This document shows positions 23,490 to 36,062 of a stretch of DNA of 64,000 nt, in pieces. A model generated the notes under the pieces. The model had not been told where the DNA came from, did not search any database, and saw only the letters and a list, made by a program, of their open reading frames with translations. The stretch lies in the NCBI RefSeq assembly GCF_020379485.1, contig NW_026014868.1, forward strand, positions 40,001 to 104,000. Direction: 5' to 3'. A program made the translations under genes and the position numbers. The number at the start of each line of letters is the position of its first letter. Position 1 is the stretch's first letter. The stretch is from Brassica napus (taxonomy: Eukaryota; Streptophyta; Magnoliopsida; Brassicales; Brassicaceae).

Positions 23490-24951
23490 TCCCCTCCCTC
23501 TTGACAAGGTTTCGACCTCGAAACTGTATAATCTGCACCAAGATAGAGCAAGTCAGCTTTCATTCTCTTTTGAGATTCTAAAGCCTTACCTTGGCATTGT
23601 TTTGGTTTTGCTTCTTTAAGCAATATGGACTGCATTGTCTCTTGAACAATCTTCTGGTCCATCTCAAGAGTCACGCCTGGTGGTTCTTCTTCTTTAAATT
23701 CTTGCTCCTTAGTTCCTGTTACATTACCCTTTGACAAAGACAAGTGCATCATACAAGAATTTTGAGCTAATAAATCAGATTGAATAAAACTATCACTCTT
23801 TATAGATAAATCTGTTTTCTTTTCTAGTGATGTCTCAGTCAATACTTGTTTACTTGGACAAACTACAGCAAAGTGTCCTCTTTTATGACATCTATAACAT
23901 GTCTGATCTTTTAAATTTTCAGAGTTAGAAGACTTACATTGGCTTGTTGTCTCTTCTTTCTTTGGGCTTGGAATCTCTTTATTCCTTAAGTCATGGACAG
24001 CTTTTGATTCCAACAAGGATGTTGAGTTCGTGTCTTTCTGGACCTCAGGACCTGTCTTAACATTCTTGGACAAAGACAAGTGACTCATACTAGTGGGAGA
24101 TGAGTTATAAACAAATTTATCAAGTATAGGACTTACCTTGGCCTTTCCTTGAAGAATTGGTTTGTCTGATTTTTCTTTGTGTCTAGCCAATGTGTCTGGG
24201 CTGAAAAGGTTCTTCTCCATGGACTTTGGGACCTCATAAGGTTGGTATTTATCATATAAAACCGTGGGCATCTGGCTTGGCCGAATCTGGTCTTGATAAA
24301 TCAAGCTCCTATGGCCTTGTTGTGGCACAACTTTCTTTGCCTCTTTGGACACACCATTTGAAAATCTCCTTGGGTATTTTCTTCTGGTTTCTTGCGTGGG
24401 AAGTGTAGTCACATACTTCCTGATCATAACATCTTTAAGATCTTTCCAGTTGGTGACAACCTCTTCTGGACTTTTACCATGTGTCTTATCTACTCTTTTC
24501 CACCATGAGTAAGCTTTTCCGGAAAGTTGCTTGATGGCATGAGCTAGCCTCTCCTTCTTTGGCACGCCTTGGTATGAAAACCAATCATCCATGGTTCTTT
24601 CCCATGATAAATAATCATCTGGCCAACTACTACCTGAAAAGGAATAAATCTTAACTTCATTAACTGATTTAAAATAAAGATAAGAATGAGTTAAGTATTT
24701 ATAAGTTGAAGAAGTATGGTGTGAGGTGATCCATGAAGGATCTGGTGGCTTAGGCTCAACATAGCCAGTCTCTGGTGCATCTCCAAATCTTCTTTCTCTA
24801 TGTTGTGGTCGTCGGCCTTGTGGCTTATTCTTTTTCCCAACTGAGCAATCTTATCATTGAGCTCTTGTATAGCTATTAGTTGTTGGCTCAGTGTGGCCTC
24901 TAGGGTTTGGCCGTGTGCTTCCCTACCATTGCTCCCTGAAATCAATCTCAA
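22451..24951 (-). pseudogene. Gag-like ORF of element C, extending into the 3' LTR
   Basis: The main frame gives 713 residues from an internal Met at 24592 to a stop at 22451. It starts within a retrotransposon gag domain (WKRVDKTHG, NWKDLKDVMIRKYV) and carries one CCHC zinc knuckle CYRCHKRGHFAVVCP (about 23860-23903). It crosses the polypurine tract as QEGGDD and continues about 346 codons into the LTR. Upstream, the same frame extends through YSFSGSSWPDDYLSWERT. The likely N-terminus (IQELNDKIAQLGK, to about 24951) is in another frame; one missing base in the A run complementary to 24831-24835 would explain this. The protein probably packages RNA using enzymes supplied in trans. The LTR-encoded tail matches no domain I know. 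Confidence 0.75.
23490..23502 (-). other. Polypurine tract of element C
   Basis: The minus strand reads AAGAGGGAGGGGA immediately before the 3' LTR (TGATGTGG). It is identical to that of element D, and it is translated as part of the gag ORF. Confidence 0.85.
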
Positions 24952-25463
24952 AGATCAAGTGAAGTATGGGAAGTTTTGGTCAAGCATAAGAGCAATGAAC
25001 AATGCAAAACTAATTTAAACTAAACCGAGAAAAATGCAAGTATAAACCGAAATGAAGTAACTATGCAATAAATAATTTTTCTTTTGGTTTTCTGATGCAA
25101 TCACGAAATGGACCAACTAATATGGCATGAAACAATAACTAGTATGATTTTTTTTTTCTTAAGGATATGCAAACAAAGGAAACAAATTCAAAATAGCAAT
25201 TTTTATGGGATTTTTGATTATGGAAACAAAACAAAAAGGAAACTAACAAGAATTTCGAAACTAAGTGCAAGTAATATGAATCAAACACATCTTTCTTTTT
25301 ATTTTTCGTGGTTTATAAGAACAGCAAGAACAAAATATGCAGAAACAAAAACTTGAAGCAAAAGACTGTTTTTATGAGTTTTCGGTTTTAGATAAAAAAC
25401 AAAAAAAATGCAAGCAAATGAAATATGATGCAAGGATAGATATCACCTTAGTCAGGAGCTTGA
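24952..25463. other. Leader of element C, A/T-rich, no gene seen
   Basis: This lies between gag and primer site. It contains T and A runs and short frames in no consistent family. Confidence 0.6.
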
Positions 25464-25475
25464 GCTCTGATACCA
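25464..25475 (-). other. Primer binding site of element C
   Basis: The minus strand reads TGGTATCAGAGC, the initiator Met tRNA complement, three bases from the LTR edge at 25479. Confidence 0.88.
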
Positions 25476-25478
25476 AAA

Positions 25479-27051
25479 TGTTGTAGGCACAGGGGGGGTA
25501 ACCCACGAATTGATAAAAATGGTGGAACCAAGGTTTAAACCTGAAAACAAAGAGAACCGATTTTTATGAGTTTTTAGAGTTTTATAATGCAAACAGAAAC
25601 AAATATGAAAACAAATGAGATGATGATGATAATGATAATAAAACAAGATAAATAAACAAAGGATAGGATGGAATCAGGCTGCTGGATGTGTATCACTCTC
25701 AGCTTGATCAAATGATGGCTTGAAGTGGATTTGCGGAGGAAGGTTTGATTGAATCTCTCAATCTGATGGAATGATGGATCGAAGTGATTGACTCTCTCAA
25801 TCTGTGTACTGAGCTTGTTTGATTTGCACAAACAAACTAGACTCACGAAATCAATAAGACAACAAAGAATCTCTCTTTGAATCCTAAAGACCGATATTTT
25901 ATACAAAGAACAACTTTGATAAAACTGAATAAACTTTCTATTAACTTGGTGATTAAGGGTGTCTCTTTACAATGACTATCTAAGAGCTTATATAATGCTC
26001 TGGAAACTAATTCTAACGTTCATAATAAGAAAAGAAAGGAAACAAATCAAGCAAACTAACAAAATCGAAAACTAGCCGTTGGAGCCTTTTATGGGATTTT
26101 GGCTCCAAGTGAGAAACTTGATTCTTCTTGAACCTGGACGGTTTAAGGGGATAAGAGAGCTTTCTTGGGACCTTCTTGAATGCTTGATAGATGCTGATCT
26201 CGTCCTTGCCTTGGTAGAAAAAGAGCTGTTGGAGTTTGAATGCAAGAGACTCCAAATAAGGCAGTTTGGTGATAATGGGGATCTTCTTATTCCTATGTGG
26301 GCTGGTGCATGGGATGAAGTTGTAGAACTCTTCTGGCTCCTGTATAATGTCTCCTGGATGTCTTGGTTTAGTCTGGACGTCGTCTGGTTCTCCTGGTTGG
26401 ATTGAAATTGCTTGGAATGGATCAAACCGAAAGATTGTCCAATCTTTCCATAAATAGCTCCGGTTTGATTTAAGTGATTCTCCATTGAACCGACTGATCT
26501 CCTGGGTTCTGGTGCAGCTAAGGACTTCTGGAATACCTCCTGATTGGTTTAAATGATCTCCTGGTCGCCAATTTCTGGTTTGAAGCTGATTGAACCGGTT
26601 AGCTTCCAATTGAGGCGAGTGTAGCATTGGTTTGACCGGTTCTGGCAAATTGAACATATCTTCTGATTTCCGTGTCCATTTCTCCTGATCTTTGGCTTTC
26701 TGGAAATCTGAAAGAATGCTCTTGAATTTAATGACGGGATTTACTTCAGGCCGCTCCTTACTTGAGCTTAAATCTCCTTCTAAAGTCGGATACTCGCAGA
26801 TGGACAGGCTGAGAAACCTCTGAGTTGTAAAATTCATAACGTTTTGCTCCGTGAATATTTTGGCCCAATTCCAATTGGCCTGGACTCCTTCTTGAGTGTA
26901 GAATCCATAAAAATTAGCCTCGTGATTTAAACCCTCCTGGTTTGTAAGATATGGCATTTTTCGTGCACGTATGTCCTGGTTTGCGCCTTGGCTGGTTGAG
27001 TAGGGCTTTGGGTTGACCTCCGGTTCAGTTGCTGATCTGATGACCACATCA
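25479..27051 (-). repeat. 5' LTR of element C
   Basis: This 1573-bp LTR is nearly identical to 21903-23489. It carries the same tail frame (stop at 26013), which is disconnected from gag here. Confidence 0.92.
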
Positions 27052-27056
27052 CATAT

Positions 27057-27594
27057 GGCGCCTATCCTTCTCATCTGATCCAAACCAAAGCGTTGATCCT
27101 ACCATAGAGTAAGGCCCAAGACCAAACCGGATTGCCTTGCAACCGATCAGACCTTGCTACACAACACTCTGGTTAAACGAACCGTCCGTCTGTTCGACTA
27201 TGCAGCCGCGGACTGTCCACTTGGTTCGGCCTAAGAGTTAAACCAATGGCACCGTTTGGAACACACACCCTTTGGGAACTAGTACCCTTTGGACACTCGT
27301 GCCTCTTGGCAACTCATGACCCTTGCCATCTCGCACCCATTCAGATGCTCCAACCGTTCGACCTAACTGTCCGTATGGACTGTCTGGTCTGTGCGTGTGT
27401 CCGGCCTATGGCCAAAGGATCACGCCTTAACCTACCCAAGTCATGAACCATTGTGACTGCTCAGGGAAGGGTTGCAACCGTTCAGAACAGAACAGAACCG
27501 CCCCAATCCAATCGGATCACCTGAGGCCAGTCAGATCATGCGCGCGCCTAACTCGTCGGTTATGGACCGCGACCGCATTACTCTACCAGAACCA
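27057..27594 (-). mobile_element. A-type LTR copy 3, right part, truncated
   Basis: This continues 20714-21902 after element C. Relative to copy 2, about 150 bp are deleted after GGCGCCTATCC (27058-27068). The LTR ends abruptly at CTACCAGAACCA, about 1 kb short of its normal edge, and joins satellite in reverse orientation. Confidence 0.88.
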
Positions 27595-29420
27595 TGTGGG
27601 CTGGTAGAGTACGTGGGCTGTCTGTTCAGTACACACATGACATCCGTTGGTGTCCGTCAGCACACACAGGACGTCCGTGTGTGTCCGTCAGCAAACACAT
27701 GACGTCTGTGGCTGTCCGTGTGTGCCAGTGTGTGTCCGTCAGCACACACAAGACGTCCGTGGCTGTCCATCAGTACACATATCAGCACGTTGGTCCTTGG
27801 ACTCAGCACGCTGACCCTTCCCGTGGACTGTTCGGGTGATTTTGGCCCATGTGGGCTGTCTGTTCAGTACACACAGGACGTCCGTGGGTGTACGCCAGCA
27901 AGCACAGGACGTTCGTGGCTGTCTGTGGCTGTCGTTCAACACACACAGTACGTTTGTGGCTGTCTGGGTGTGTCCATCAGCACACACATGACGTCTGTGC
28001 CTGTCCATCAGTACACATATCAGCACGTTGGTCCTTTGACTCAGCACGCTGACCCTTCCCGTGGACTGTTCGGGTGATTTTGGCCGACGTGGTCCGTATG
28101 TTCAGTACAGACAGGACGTCCGTGGGTGTCCGCCAGCACAGAGAGGACGTCTGTGGCTGTCTGTGGCTGTCTGTCAGCACACACAGGATGTCCGTGGCTG
28201 TCCGTGTGTGTTTGTGTGTGTCCGTCAGCACACACATGACGTTTGTGGCTGTTCATTAGTACACATATCAGCACGTTGGTCCTTGGACTCGGCACGCTGA
28301 CCCTTCCCGTGGACTGTTCGGGTGATTTTGGCCCACGTGGGCTGTCTGTTCAGTATACACAGGACGTCCGTGGTGTCCGCCAGCACATAGAGGACGTCCG
28401 TGGCTGTCTGTGGCTGTCCGTCAGCACACACAAGACGTCCATGGCTGTCCGTGTGTGTCTGTGTGTGTCCGTCAGCACACACATGACGTCTGTGGCTGTC
28501 CATCAGTACACATATCAGCACGCTGGTCTTTGGACTCAGCACGCTGCTCCTTCCCGTGGACTGTTTGGGTGATTTTGGCCCACGTGGGCTGTCTGTTCAA
28601 TAGACACATGACGTCTGTGGGTGTCCGTCAGCACACACAAGACATCTGTGGAGTGTCCGTCAGCACACACAAGACGTCTGTGGGTGTCCGTCAGCACACA
28701 CAGGACATCCGTGGCTGTCCATGTGTTTCCGTGTGTGTCCGTCAGCACACACAGAACGTCTATGGCTGTCCATCAGTACACATATCATCACGTTGGTCCT
28801 TGGACTCAGCACGCTGACCCTTCCTGTGGACTGTTCGGGTGATTTTGGCCCACGTGGGCTGTCTGTTCAGTACACACAGGACGTCTGTGGGTGTCCGTCA
28901 GCACACACAGGACGTCTGTGGGTGTCCGTCAGCACAAACAGGACGTCCGTGTGTGTCCGTCACCACACACAGGATGTTTGTGGCTGTCTGTGTGTGTCCG
29001 TGTGTGTCCGTCAGCACACACAGGACGTCCGTGGCTGTCCATCAGTACACATATCAGCACATTGGTCCTTGGACTCAGCACGCTGGGCCTTCCCGTGGAT
29101 TGTTCGGGTGATTTTGGCCCATGTGGGCTGTCTGTTCAGTACACACAGAACGTCTGTGGGTGTCCGCCAGCACAGACAGGACGTCTGTGGCTCTCTGTGG
29201 CTGTCTGTCAGCACACACATGACGTCCGTGGCTGTCCATGTGTGTTTGTGTGTGTCCGTCAGCACACACATGACGTCTGTGGCCGTCCATCAGTACACAT
29301 ATCAGCACGCTGGTCTTTGGACTCAACACACTGCTACTTTCCGTGGACTGTTCGGGTGATTTTGGCCCACGTGGGCTGTCTGTTCAGTACCCACAGGACG
29401 TCTATGGGTGTCCGTCAGCA
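27595..29420 (-). repeat. Satellite block 5, inverted orientation
   Basis: The unit reads GTCCGTCAGCACACACAGGA, the reverse complement of all other blocks, with GGCCCACGTGGGC linkers near 27843, 28335, 28576 and 28847. The longest open frames here lie on the plus strand, mirroring the other blocks. The left junction holds a short repeat GTGGGCTG, nine bases, GTGGGCTG (27596-27620). Confidence 0.92.
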
Positions 29421-32400
29421 CACAAAATCACCCGAACAGTCCACGAGAAGAACCAGCGTGCTGAGTCCAAGGAACAACGTGCTGATATGTGTACTGACGG
29501 ACAGCAATGAACGTCCTGTGTGTGCTGGCGGACACCCACGGACGTCCTGTCTGTACTGAACAGACAGCCGACGTGGGCCAAAATCACCCAAACAGTCAAC
29601 GGGAAGGGCCAGCGTGCTGAGTCCAAGGACCAACGTGGGACAGCCACGGACGTCCTGTGTGTGCTGACGGACACAAACGGACACACACGGACGTCCTGTG
29701 TGTGATGACGGACACACACGGATGTCCTCTGTGTGCTGACAAACACACACAGACGTCATGTGTGTACTGAACACACAGCCCACGTGGGCCAAAATCACCC
29801 GAACAGTCCACAAGAAGGGTCAGCTTGCTGAGTCCAAGGACCAGCGTGGTGAGTCCAAGGACCAGCGTGCTGATATGTGTTCTGATGGAAAGCCACGGAC
29901 GTCCTGTGTGTGCTGACGGACACACACAGACACACACGGACAGCCACGGACGTCCTGTGTGTGCTGACGGACACACACAGACACACACGGACAGCCACGG
30001 ACGTCCTGTGTGTGCTGACGGACAGCCACGGACAGCCACGGACGTCCTGTGTGTGCTGACGGACACCCACAGACGTCCTGTGTATACTGAACAGACAGCC
30101 CACGTGGGCCAAAATCACCCGAACTGTCCACAGGAAGGGTCAGCGTGCTGAGTCCAGGGACCAACGTGATGATATGTGTACTGATGGACAGCCACGGACT
30201 TTTTGTGTGTGCTGACGAACACACACGGACACACATGGACAGCCACAGACGTCCTGGGTGTGCAGACGGACACCCACAGACGTCCTGTGTGTGCTGACGG
30301 ATACCCACAGACGTCCTGTGTGTACTGAACAGACAGCCCACGTGGGCCAAAATCACCCGAACAGTCCACGGGAAGGAGCAGCGTGCTGAGTCCAAGGACC
30401 AAGGTGCTGATATGTGTACTGATGGACAGCCACAGACGTCCTGTGTGTGCTGACGGACACACACGGACAGCCACGGACGTCCTGTGTGTGCTGTTGGACA
30501 CACACGGACATCATGTGTGTACTGACGGACACCCATGCACGTCCTACGTGTACTGAACAGACAGCCCACGTGGACAGCCACAGACATCTTGTGTGTGCTG
30601 ACGGACACACACAGACACACACGGACAGCGTGCTGATATGTGTACTAATGGACAGCCACAGACATCTTGTGTGTGCTGACGGACACACACAGACACACAC
30701 GGACAGCCACAGACGTCCTGTGTGTGCTTACGGACAGCCACAAACAGCCACGGACGTCCTGTGTGTGCTGGCGGACACCCACAGACATCCTGTGTGTACT
30801 AAACAGACAGCCCACGTGGGCCAAAATCACCCAAACAGTCCACGGGAAGGGCCAGCGTGCTGAGTCCAAGGACCAACGTGCTGATATGTGTACTGATGGA
30901 CAGCCACGTACGTTCTGTGTGTGCTGACGGACACACACGGACACACATGGACAGCCACAGAAGTCCTGTGTGTGCTGACGGACACCCACGGACGTCCTGT
31001 GTGTGCTGACGGACATCCACAGACGTCCTGTGTGTACTGAACAGACAGCCCACGTGGGCCAAAATCACCCGAACAGTCCACGGGAAGGAGCAGCGTGCTG
31101 AGTCCAAGGACCAAGGTGCTGATATGTGTACTGATGGACAGCCACAGACGTCCTGTGTGTGCTGGCGGACACACACGGACACACACGGACAGCCATAGAC
31201 ATCCTGTGTGTGCTGACGGACAGCAATGAACGTCTGTGTGTGCTGGCGGACACCCACGGACGTCCTGTGTGTACTGAACAAACAGCCGACGTGGGCCAAA
31301 ATCACCCAAACAGTCAACAGGAAGGGCCAGCGTGCTGAGTCCAAGGACCAACGTGGGACAGCCACAGACGTCCTGTGTGTGATGACGGACACAAACGGAC
31401 ACACACGAATGTCCTGTGTGTGATGACGGACACACACGGATGTCCTGTGTGTGCTGACAGACACCCATAGACGTCATGTGTGTACTGAACACACAGCCCA
31501 CGTGGGCCAAAATCACCCGAACAGTCCACAGGAAGGGTCAGCATGCTGAGTCCAAGGACCAGCGTGCTGAGTCTGGTCCAAGGACCAGCGTGCTGATATG
31601 TGTTCTGATGGAAATCCACGGACGTCCTGTGTGTGCTAACGGACACACACAGACACAAACGGACAGCCACGGACGTCCTGTGTGTGCTGGCGGACAGCCA
31701 CGGACGTCCTGTGTGTGCTGACGGACACCCACAAACGTCCTGTGTATACTGAACAGACAGTCCACGTGGGCCAAAATCACCCGAACTGTCCACAGGAAGG
31801 GTCAGCGTGCTGAGTCCAGGGACCAACGTGATGATATGTGTTCTAATGGACAGCCACGGACGTTCTGTGTGTGCTGACGAACACACACGAACACACATGG
31901 ACAGCCACGGACGTCCTGTGTGTGCTGACGGACACCCACGGACGTCCTGTGTGTGCTGACAGACACCCACGAACGTCCTGTGTGTACTCAACAGACAGTC
32001 CACGTGGGCCAAAATCACCCGAACAGTCCACAGGAAGGAGCAGCGTGCTGAGTCCAAGGACCAAGGTGCTGATATGTGTACTGATGGACAGCCACAGACA
32101 TCCTGTGTGCGCTGACGGACACACACGGACCGCCACGGACGTCCTGTGTGTGCTGTTGGACACACACGGATGTCATGTGTGTGCTGACGGACACCCATGC
32201 ACGTCCTATGTGTACTGAACAGACAGCCCACGTGGGCCAAAATCACCAGAACAGTCCACGGGAAGGGCCAGCGTGCTGATATGTGTACTAATGGAAAGCC
32301 ACAGACGTCTTGTGTTTGCTGACGGACACACACAGACACACTCGGACAGCCACAGACGTCCTGTGTGTGCTTACGGACAGCCACGAACAGCCACGGACGT

Positions 32401-34233
32401 CCTGTGTGTGCTGGCGGACACCCACAGACATCCTGTGTGTACTGAACAGACAGCCCACGTGGGCCAAAATCACCCAAACAGTCCACGGGAAGGGCCAGCG
32501 TGCTGAGTCCAAGGACCAATGTGCTGATATGTGTACTGATGGACAGCCACAGACATTCTGTGTGTGCTGACGGAGACACACAGACACACATGGACAGCCA
32601 CAGAAGTCCTGTGTGTGCTGACGGACACCCACGGACGTCCTGTGTGTGCTGACGGACATCCACAGACGTCCTGTGTGTACTGAACAGACAGCCCACGTGG
32701 GCCAAAATCACCCGAACAGTCCACGGGAAGGAGCAGCATGCTGAGTCCAAGGACCAAGGTGCTGATATGTGTACTGATGGACAGCCACAGTCGTCCTGTG
32801 TGTGCTGGCGGACACACACGGACACACACGGACAGCCACAGACGTCCTATGTATGCTGACGGACAGCAATGAACGTCCTGTGTGTGCTGGCGGACACCCA
32901 CGGACGTTCTGTGTGTACTGAACAGACAGCCGACGTGGGCCAAAATCACCCAAACAGTCAACGGGAAGGGCCAGCGTGCTGAGTCCAAGGACCAACGTGG
33001 GACAGCCACGGACGTCCTGTGTGTGCTGACGGACACAAACGGACACACACGAACGTCCTGTGTGTGATGACTGACACACACGGATGTCCTGTGTGTGCTG
33101 ACAGACACCCACAGACGTCATGGGTGTACTGAACACACAGCCCACGTGGGCCAAAATCACCCGTACAGTCCACAGGAAAGGTCAGCGTGCTGAGTCCAAG
33201 GACCAGCGTGCTGAGTCCAAGGACCAGCGTGCTGATATGTGTTCTGATGGAAAGCCACGGACGTCCTGTGTGTGCTGACGGACACACACAGACACACACG
33301 GACAGCCACGGACGTCCTGTGTGTGCTGACAGACAGCCACGGACAGCCACAGACGTCCTGTGTGTGCTGACGGACACCCACAAACGTCCTATGTATACTG
33401 AACAGACAGCCCACGTGGGCCAAAATCACCCGAACTGTCCACAGGAAGGGTTAGCGTGCTGAGTCCAGGGACCAACGTGATGATATGTGTACTGATGGAC
33501 AGCTACGGATGTTCTGTGTGTGCTGACTAACACACACAGACACACATGGACAGCCATGGACGTCCTGTGCGTGCTGACGGACACCCACGGACGTCCAGTG
33601 TGTGCTGACGGACACCCATGCACGTCCTATGTGTACTGAACAGACAGCCCATGTGGGCTAAAATCACCCGAACAGTCCACGGGAAGGGCCAGCGTGCTGA
33701 TATGTGTACTAATGGACAGCCACAGACGTCTTGTGTGTGCTGACGGACACACACAGACACACACGGACAGCCACAGACGTCCTGTGTGTGCTTACGGACA
33801 GCCACGAACAGCCACGGACGTCCTGTGTGTGCTGGCGGACACCCACAGACATCCTGTGTGTACTGAACAGACAGCCCACGTGGGCCAAAATCACCCAAAC
33901 AGTCCACGGGAAGGGCCAGCATGCTGAGTCCAAGGACCAATGTGCTGATTTGTGTACTGATGGACAGCCAAGGACCTTCTGTGTGTGCTGACGGAGACAC
34001 ACGGACACACATGGACTGCCACGGAAGTCCTGTGTGTGCTGACAGACAACAATGAACGTCCTGTCTGTGCAGGCGGACACCCACAGACATCCTGTGTGTA
34101 CTGAACAGACAGCCCACGTGGGCCAAAATCACCCGAACAGTCCACGGGAAGGAGCAGCCTGCTGACTCCAAAGACGAGCGTGCTGATATATGTACTGATG
34201 GACAGCCACGGACACACACGGACACACACGGAC
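29421..34233 (+). repeat. Satellite block 6 with about 1.65-1.7 kb super-repeats
   Basis: Orientation switches back within CACACAAAATCACCC (about 29419-29433). Besides the 31-bp and 240-bp periods, a rare variant TGTTCTGATGGAAA recurs at 29878, 31601 and 33240. A rare fusion CCAACGTGGGACAGCCAC recurs near 29630, 31350 and 32992. These indicate three copies of a 1.64-1.72 kb superunit. The longest minus-strand open frame of the window's satellite is here (31314-32825, 503 codons); it is a consequence of the repeat, not a recognised protein. Confidence 0.92.
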
Positions 34234-35925
34234 TGTCATATCCTCGATCCTAGATAGGATCGCCCGGACGGGCCATGGTGCGGGTAGACGCACCAGTCAG
34301 GTCATTGGACCTTGAGACAAGCGTATCATGGCCCTAAATGAAGGTTAAGGGCATCAGTCAGCTGAGACTTAACCAGGATACGATGGAAACAAGGGTAAAG
34401 GAGTTGAGTGAGTGTTTAGGCAGCTGGACGAGTGTTGGTTTGAGTTCAATCAGCTCGGTTCAGCTGGTATTCAGTTCACCATGATCTGTTCAGCTCACAG
34501 GAGCTGGTGAACTAGCTCACTCAGCTGGGAACAGCTGGAGGTCAGCTCAATCCAGTGGGACTGTGCGTTCTGGTTCGGAGCATCTGGACGAGTCCAGAAC
34601 GGTTACTGGGTGAGCCGATAGTCCGGGTTCAGGACGGTTTGACCAAAATTGTCTTAAGCTCGGGACAGGGAGTGGGCAGGCTTCCAGAGTGTGAGCTGAG
34701 GCTCAGTGATCGATTTGTCAAAGGAAGAAAAGGGGAGAAACCGCCAATGGGCGGTTATGGGACGGTTTTGGGAAGAAGGGATGTGATTTTTGGTAACTGT
34801 TCGCCCAGGCGGTTGGGGACAGTTTAAGTCGTCCTCTCTCTCTCATTTCTGCCATTCTTGTCGATTTTTACTCACTTTCACACAGAGAGAAACCCAGAGA
34901 AAATTCAAGAGAGAAAGAGAGACACAAACCTTGGATTGGCCGTTTTGATCCAAGAGATTGTTCTTGAGTGTTCCTGGTGTGTTTGGGCGTGTGATCAAGA
35001 GGATGGATTTGAGGCAGAAAGACAAGGAGAAGGCAAAGGAGAAAGAGAAGGAAGTCGCCCCTGGAGACCGAACTCCTAAGGTGAGAGGTGTGGCCAAGAG
35101 TAACCGGACAAGGCCGCGGATGATGGCCGTGTGAGTCTGGCCGGTTTGGATCGATTGGCCACTCCTTACTCTGACTTCTTCTACTCTGTTTTCTTCATAT
35201 ATGTTGTGCTATGGATTGTTTTATGATATTACAGGGAAGGATCCATCGATCTTAAGGCCTTGGCCTGATCCAATCCCCATGAAAGTCCCTTGTTCTTGTG
35301 TGGGCTGTTCATGGCCGAGATCACTATGATCTGAGCCGGTTCTTTTGAATCTGATTATGGGAATATTTTTTTTCTGAATTGTCATGAGTTTTCATGAATT
35401 TTATTTGGTATTTGGATCTCTTTTTAAAGGGTCAGACTTGACATTTTTTATGATGGTTCTTGACTAGGTTGGATCCGACAATGCAATGTGAATTGATTCT
35501 TGTTTTGTAATCTAACCTTGTGATTGTGTGTTTGTTTGTGTTGGATCCAGGACCAGAAATGGACCGTGGTAAGGGAAAAGCACCATGAGGACCGCGGCCA
35601 TGGGAAGATGTGTGGTGATTGGGTTGATTCTGAAAATTGTGTAATTATTGTAGCCTATTGTGCAACTTGTGAACTTATGCGATTCTAGTGTGTGATCTAT
35701 CTATTAGGATGATGAATGATGTATGAACCTTGGTTATTATCTATGAAATATCTATTTGCCCTAGTTGATGCAGGATTGTTAAGTGTGAATGTTGAAACCT
35801 CAAAACTCTGAAAAAGACTTAGAATTATTTAACACTTGAACTTGAATATGAAATATGGAACTGGTTGCATTGTTTGGTGAGGCCGCGGTCTGGTTGGATT
35901 GGGGAATCCAGGATCGGGTCTTACA
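34234..35925 (+). repeat. 5' LTR of element B
   Basis: It starts TGTCATATCCTCGATCC and ends GGATCGGGTCTTACA (1692 bp). It matches solo LTR 3421-5123 in reverse complement. It includes an AGCT/CAGCTG island at about 34470-34555 and the terminal inverted repeat at 34245-34262. Two GGCGGTT motifs flank the segment near 34745-34815. Confidence 0.92.
34245..34262. repeat. LTR-terminal inverted repeat, element B
   Basis: CGATCCTA, GA, TAGGATCG: an 8-bp perfect inverted repeat. It is repeated in the 3' LTR at 41094-41111. Confidence 0.75.
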
Positions 35926-35928
35926 AGT

Positions 35929-35940
35929 TGGTATCAGAGC
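35929..35940 (+). other. Primer binding site of element B
   Basis: TGGTATCAGAGC lies three bases after the LTR end TTACA. Confidence 0.9.
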
Positions 35941-36062
35941 ATTCTTGATTCTAGGATTTGTTGGGTTATTGGTTCACCACACACTTGGCCGTTTGGACTC
36001 ATGGTGAGATAGTTGGGTTCTAAGTAATCTTTTGTACTGATTAACTTAGGAGTGATTGAGGT

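Larger units (their letters stand above)
21903..27051 (-). mobile_element. Element C: recent gag-only LTR retrotransposon
   Basis: The LTRs are 21903-23489 and 25479-27051. The TSD is CATAT (21898-21902, 27052-27056). The minus-strand order is 5' LTR, primer site, a gag-like ORF, polypurine tract AAGAGGGAGGGGA, 3' LTR. There is no protease, RT or integrase, so it is non-autonomous. It fits the TR-GAG / non-autonomous CRM type. The LTRs differ by roughly ten substitutions plus a G-run difference, so insertion is recent. Its polypurine tract and the use of the LTR as coding sequence match the CRM-type element D. Confidence 0.92.

Noticed and set aside
31314..32825. 503-codon minus-strand frame with repeated THRTSV/QHTQDV/SAHTGRP motifs as a real repetitive protein gene
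   Set aside because: The frame is made only of satellite. The 31-bp unit has no stop in any phase, so such frames arise automatically; neighbouring overlapping frames are equally open, and there is no start context or conserved non-repeat domain.
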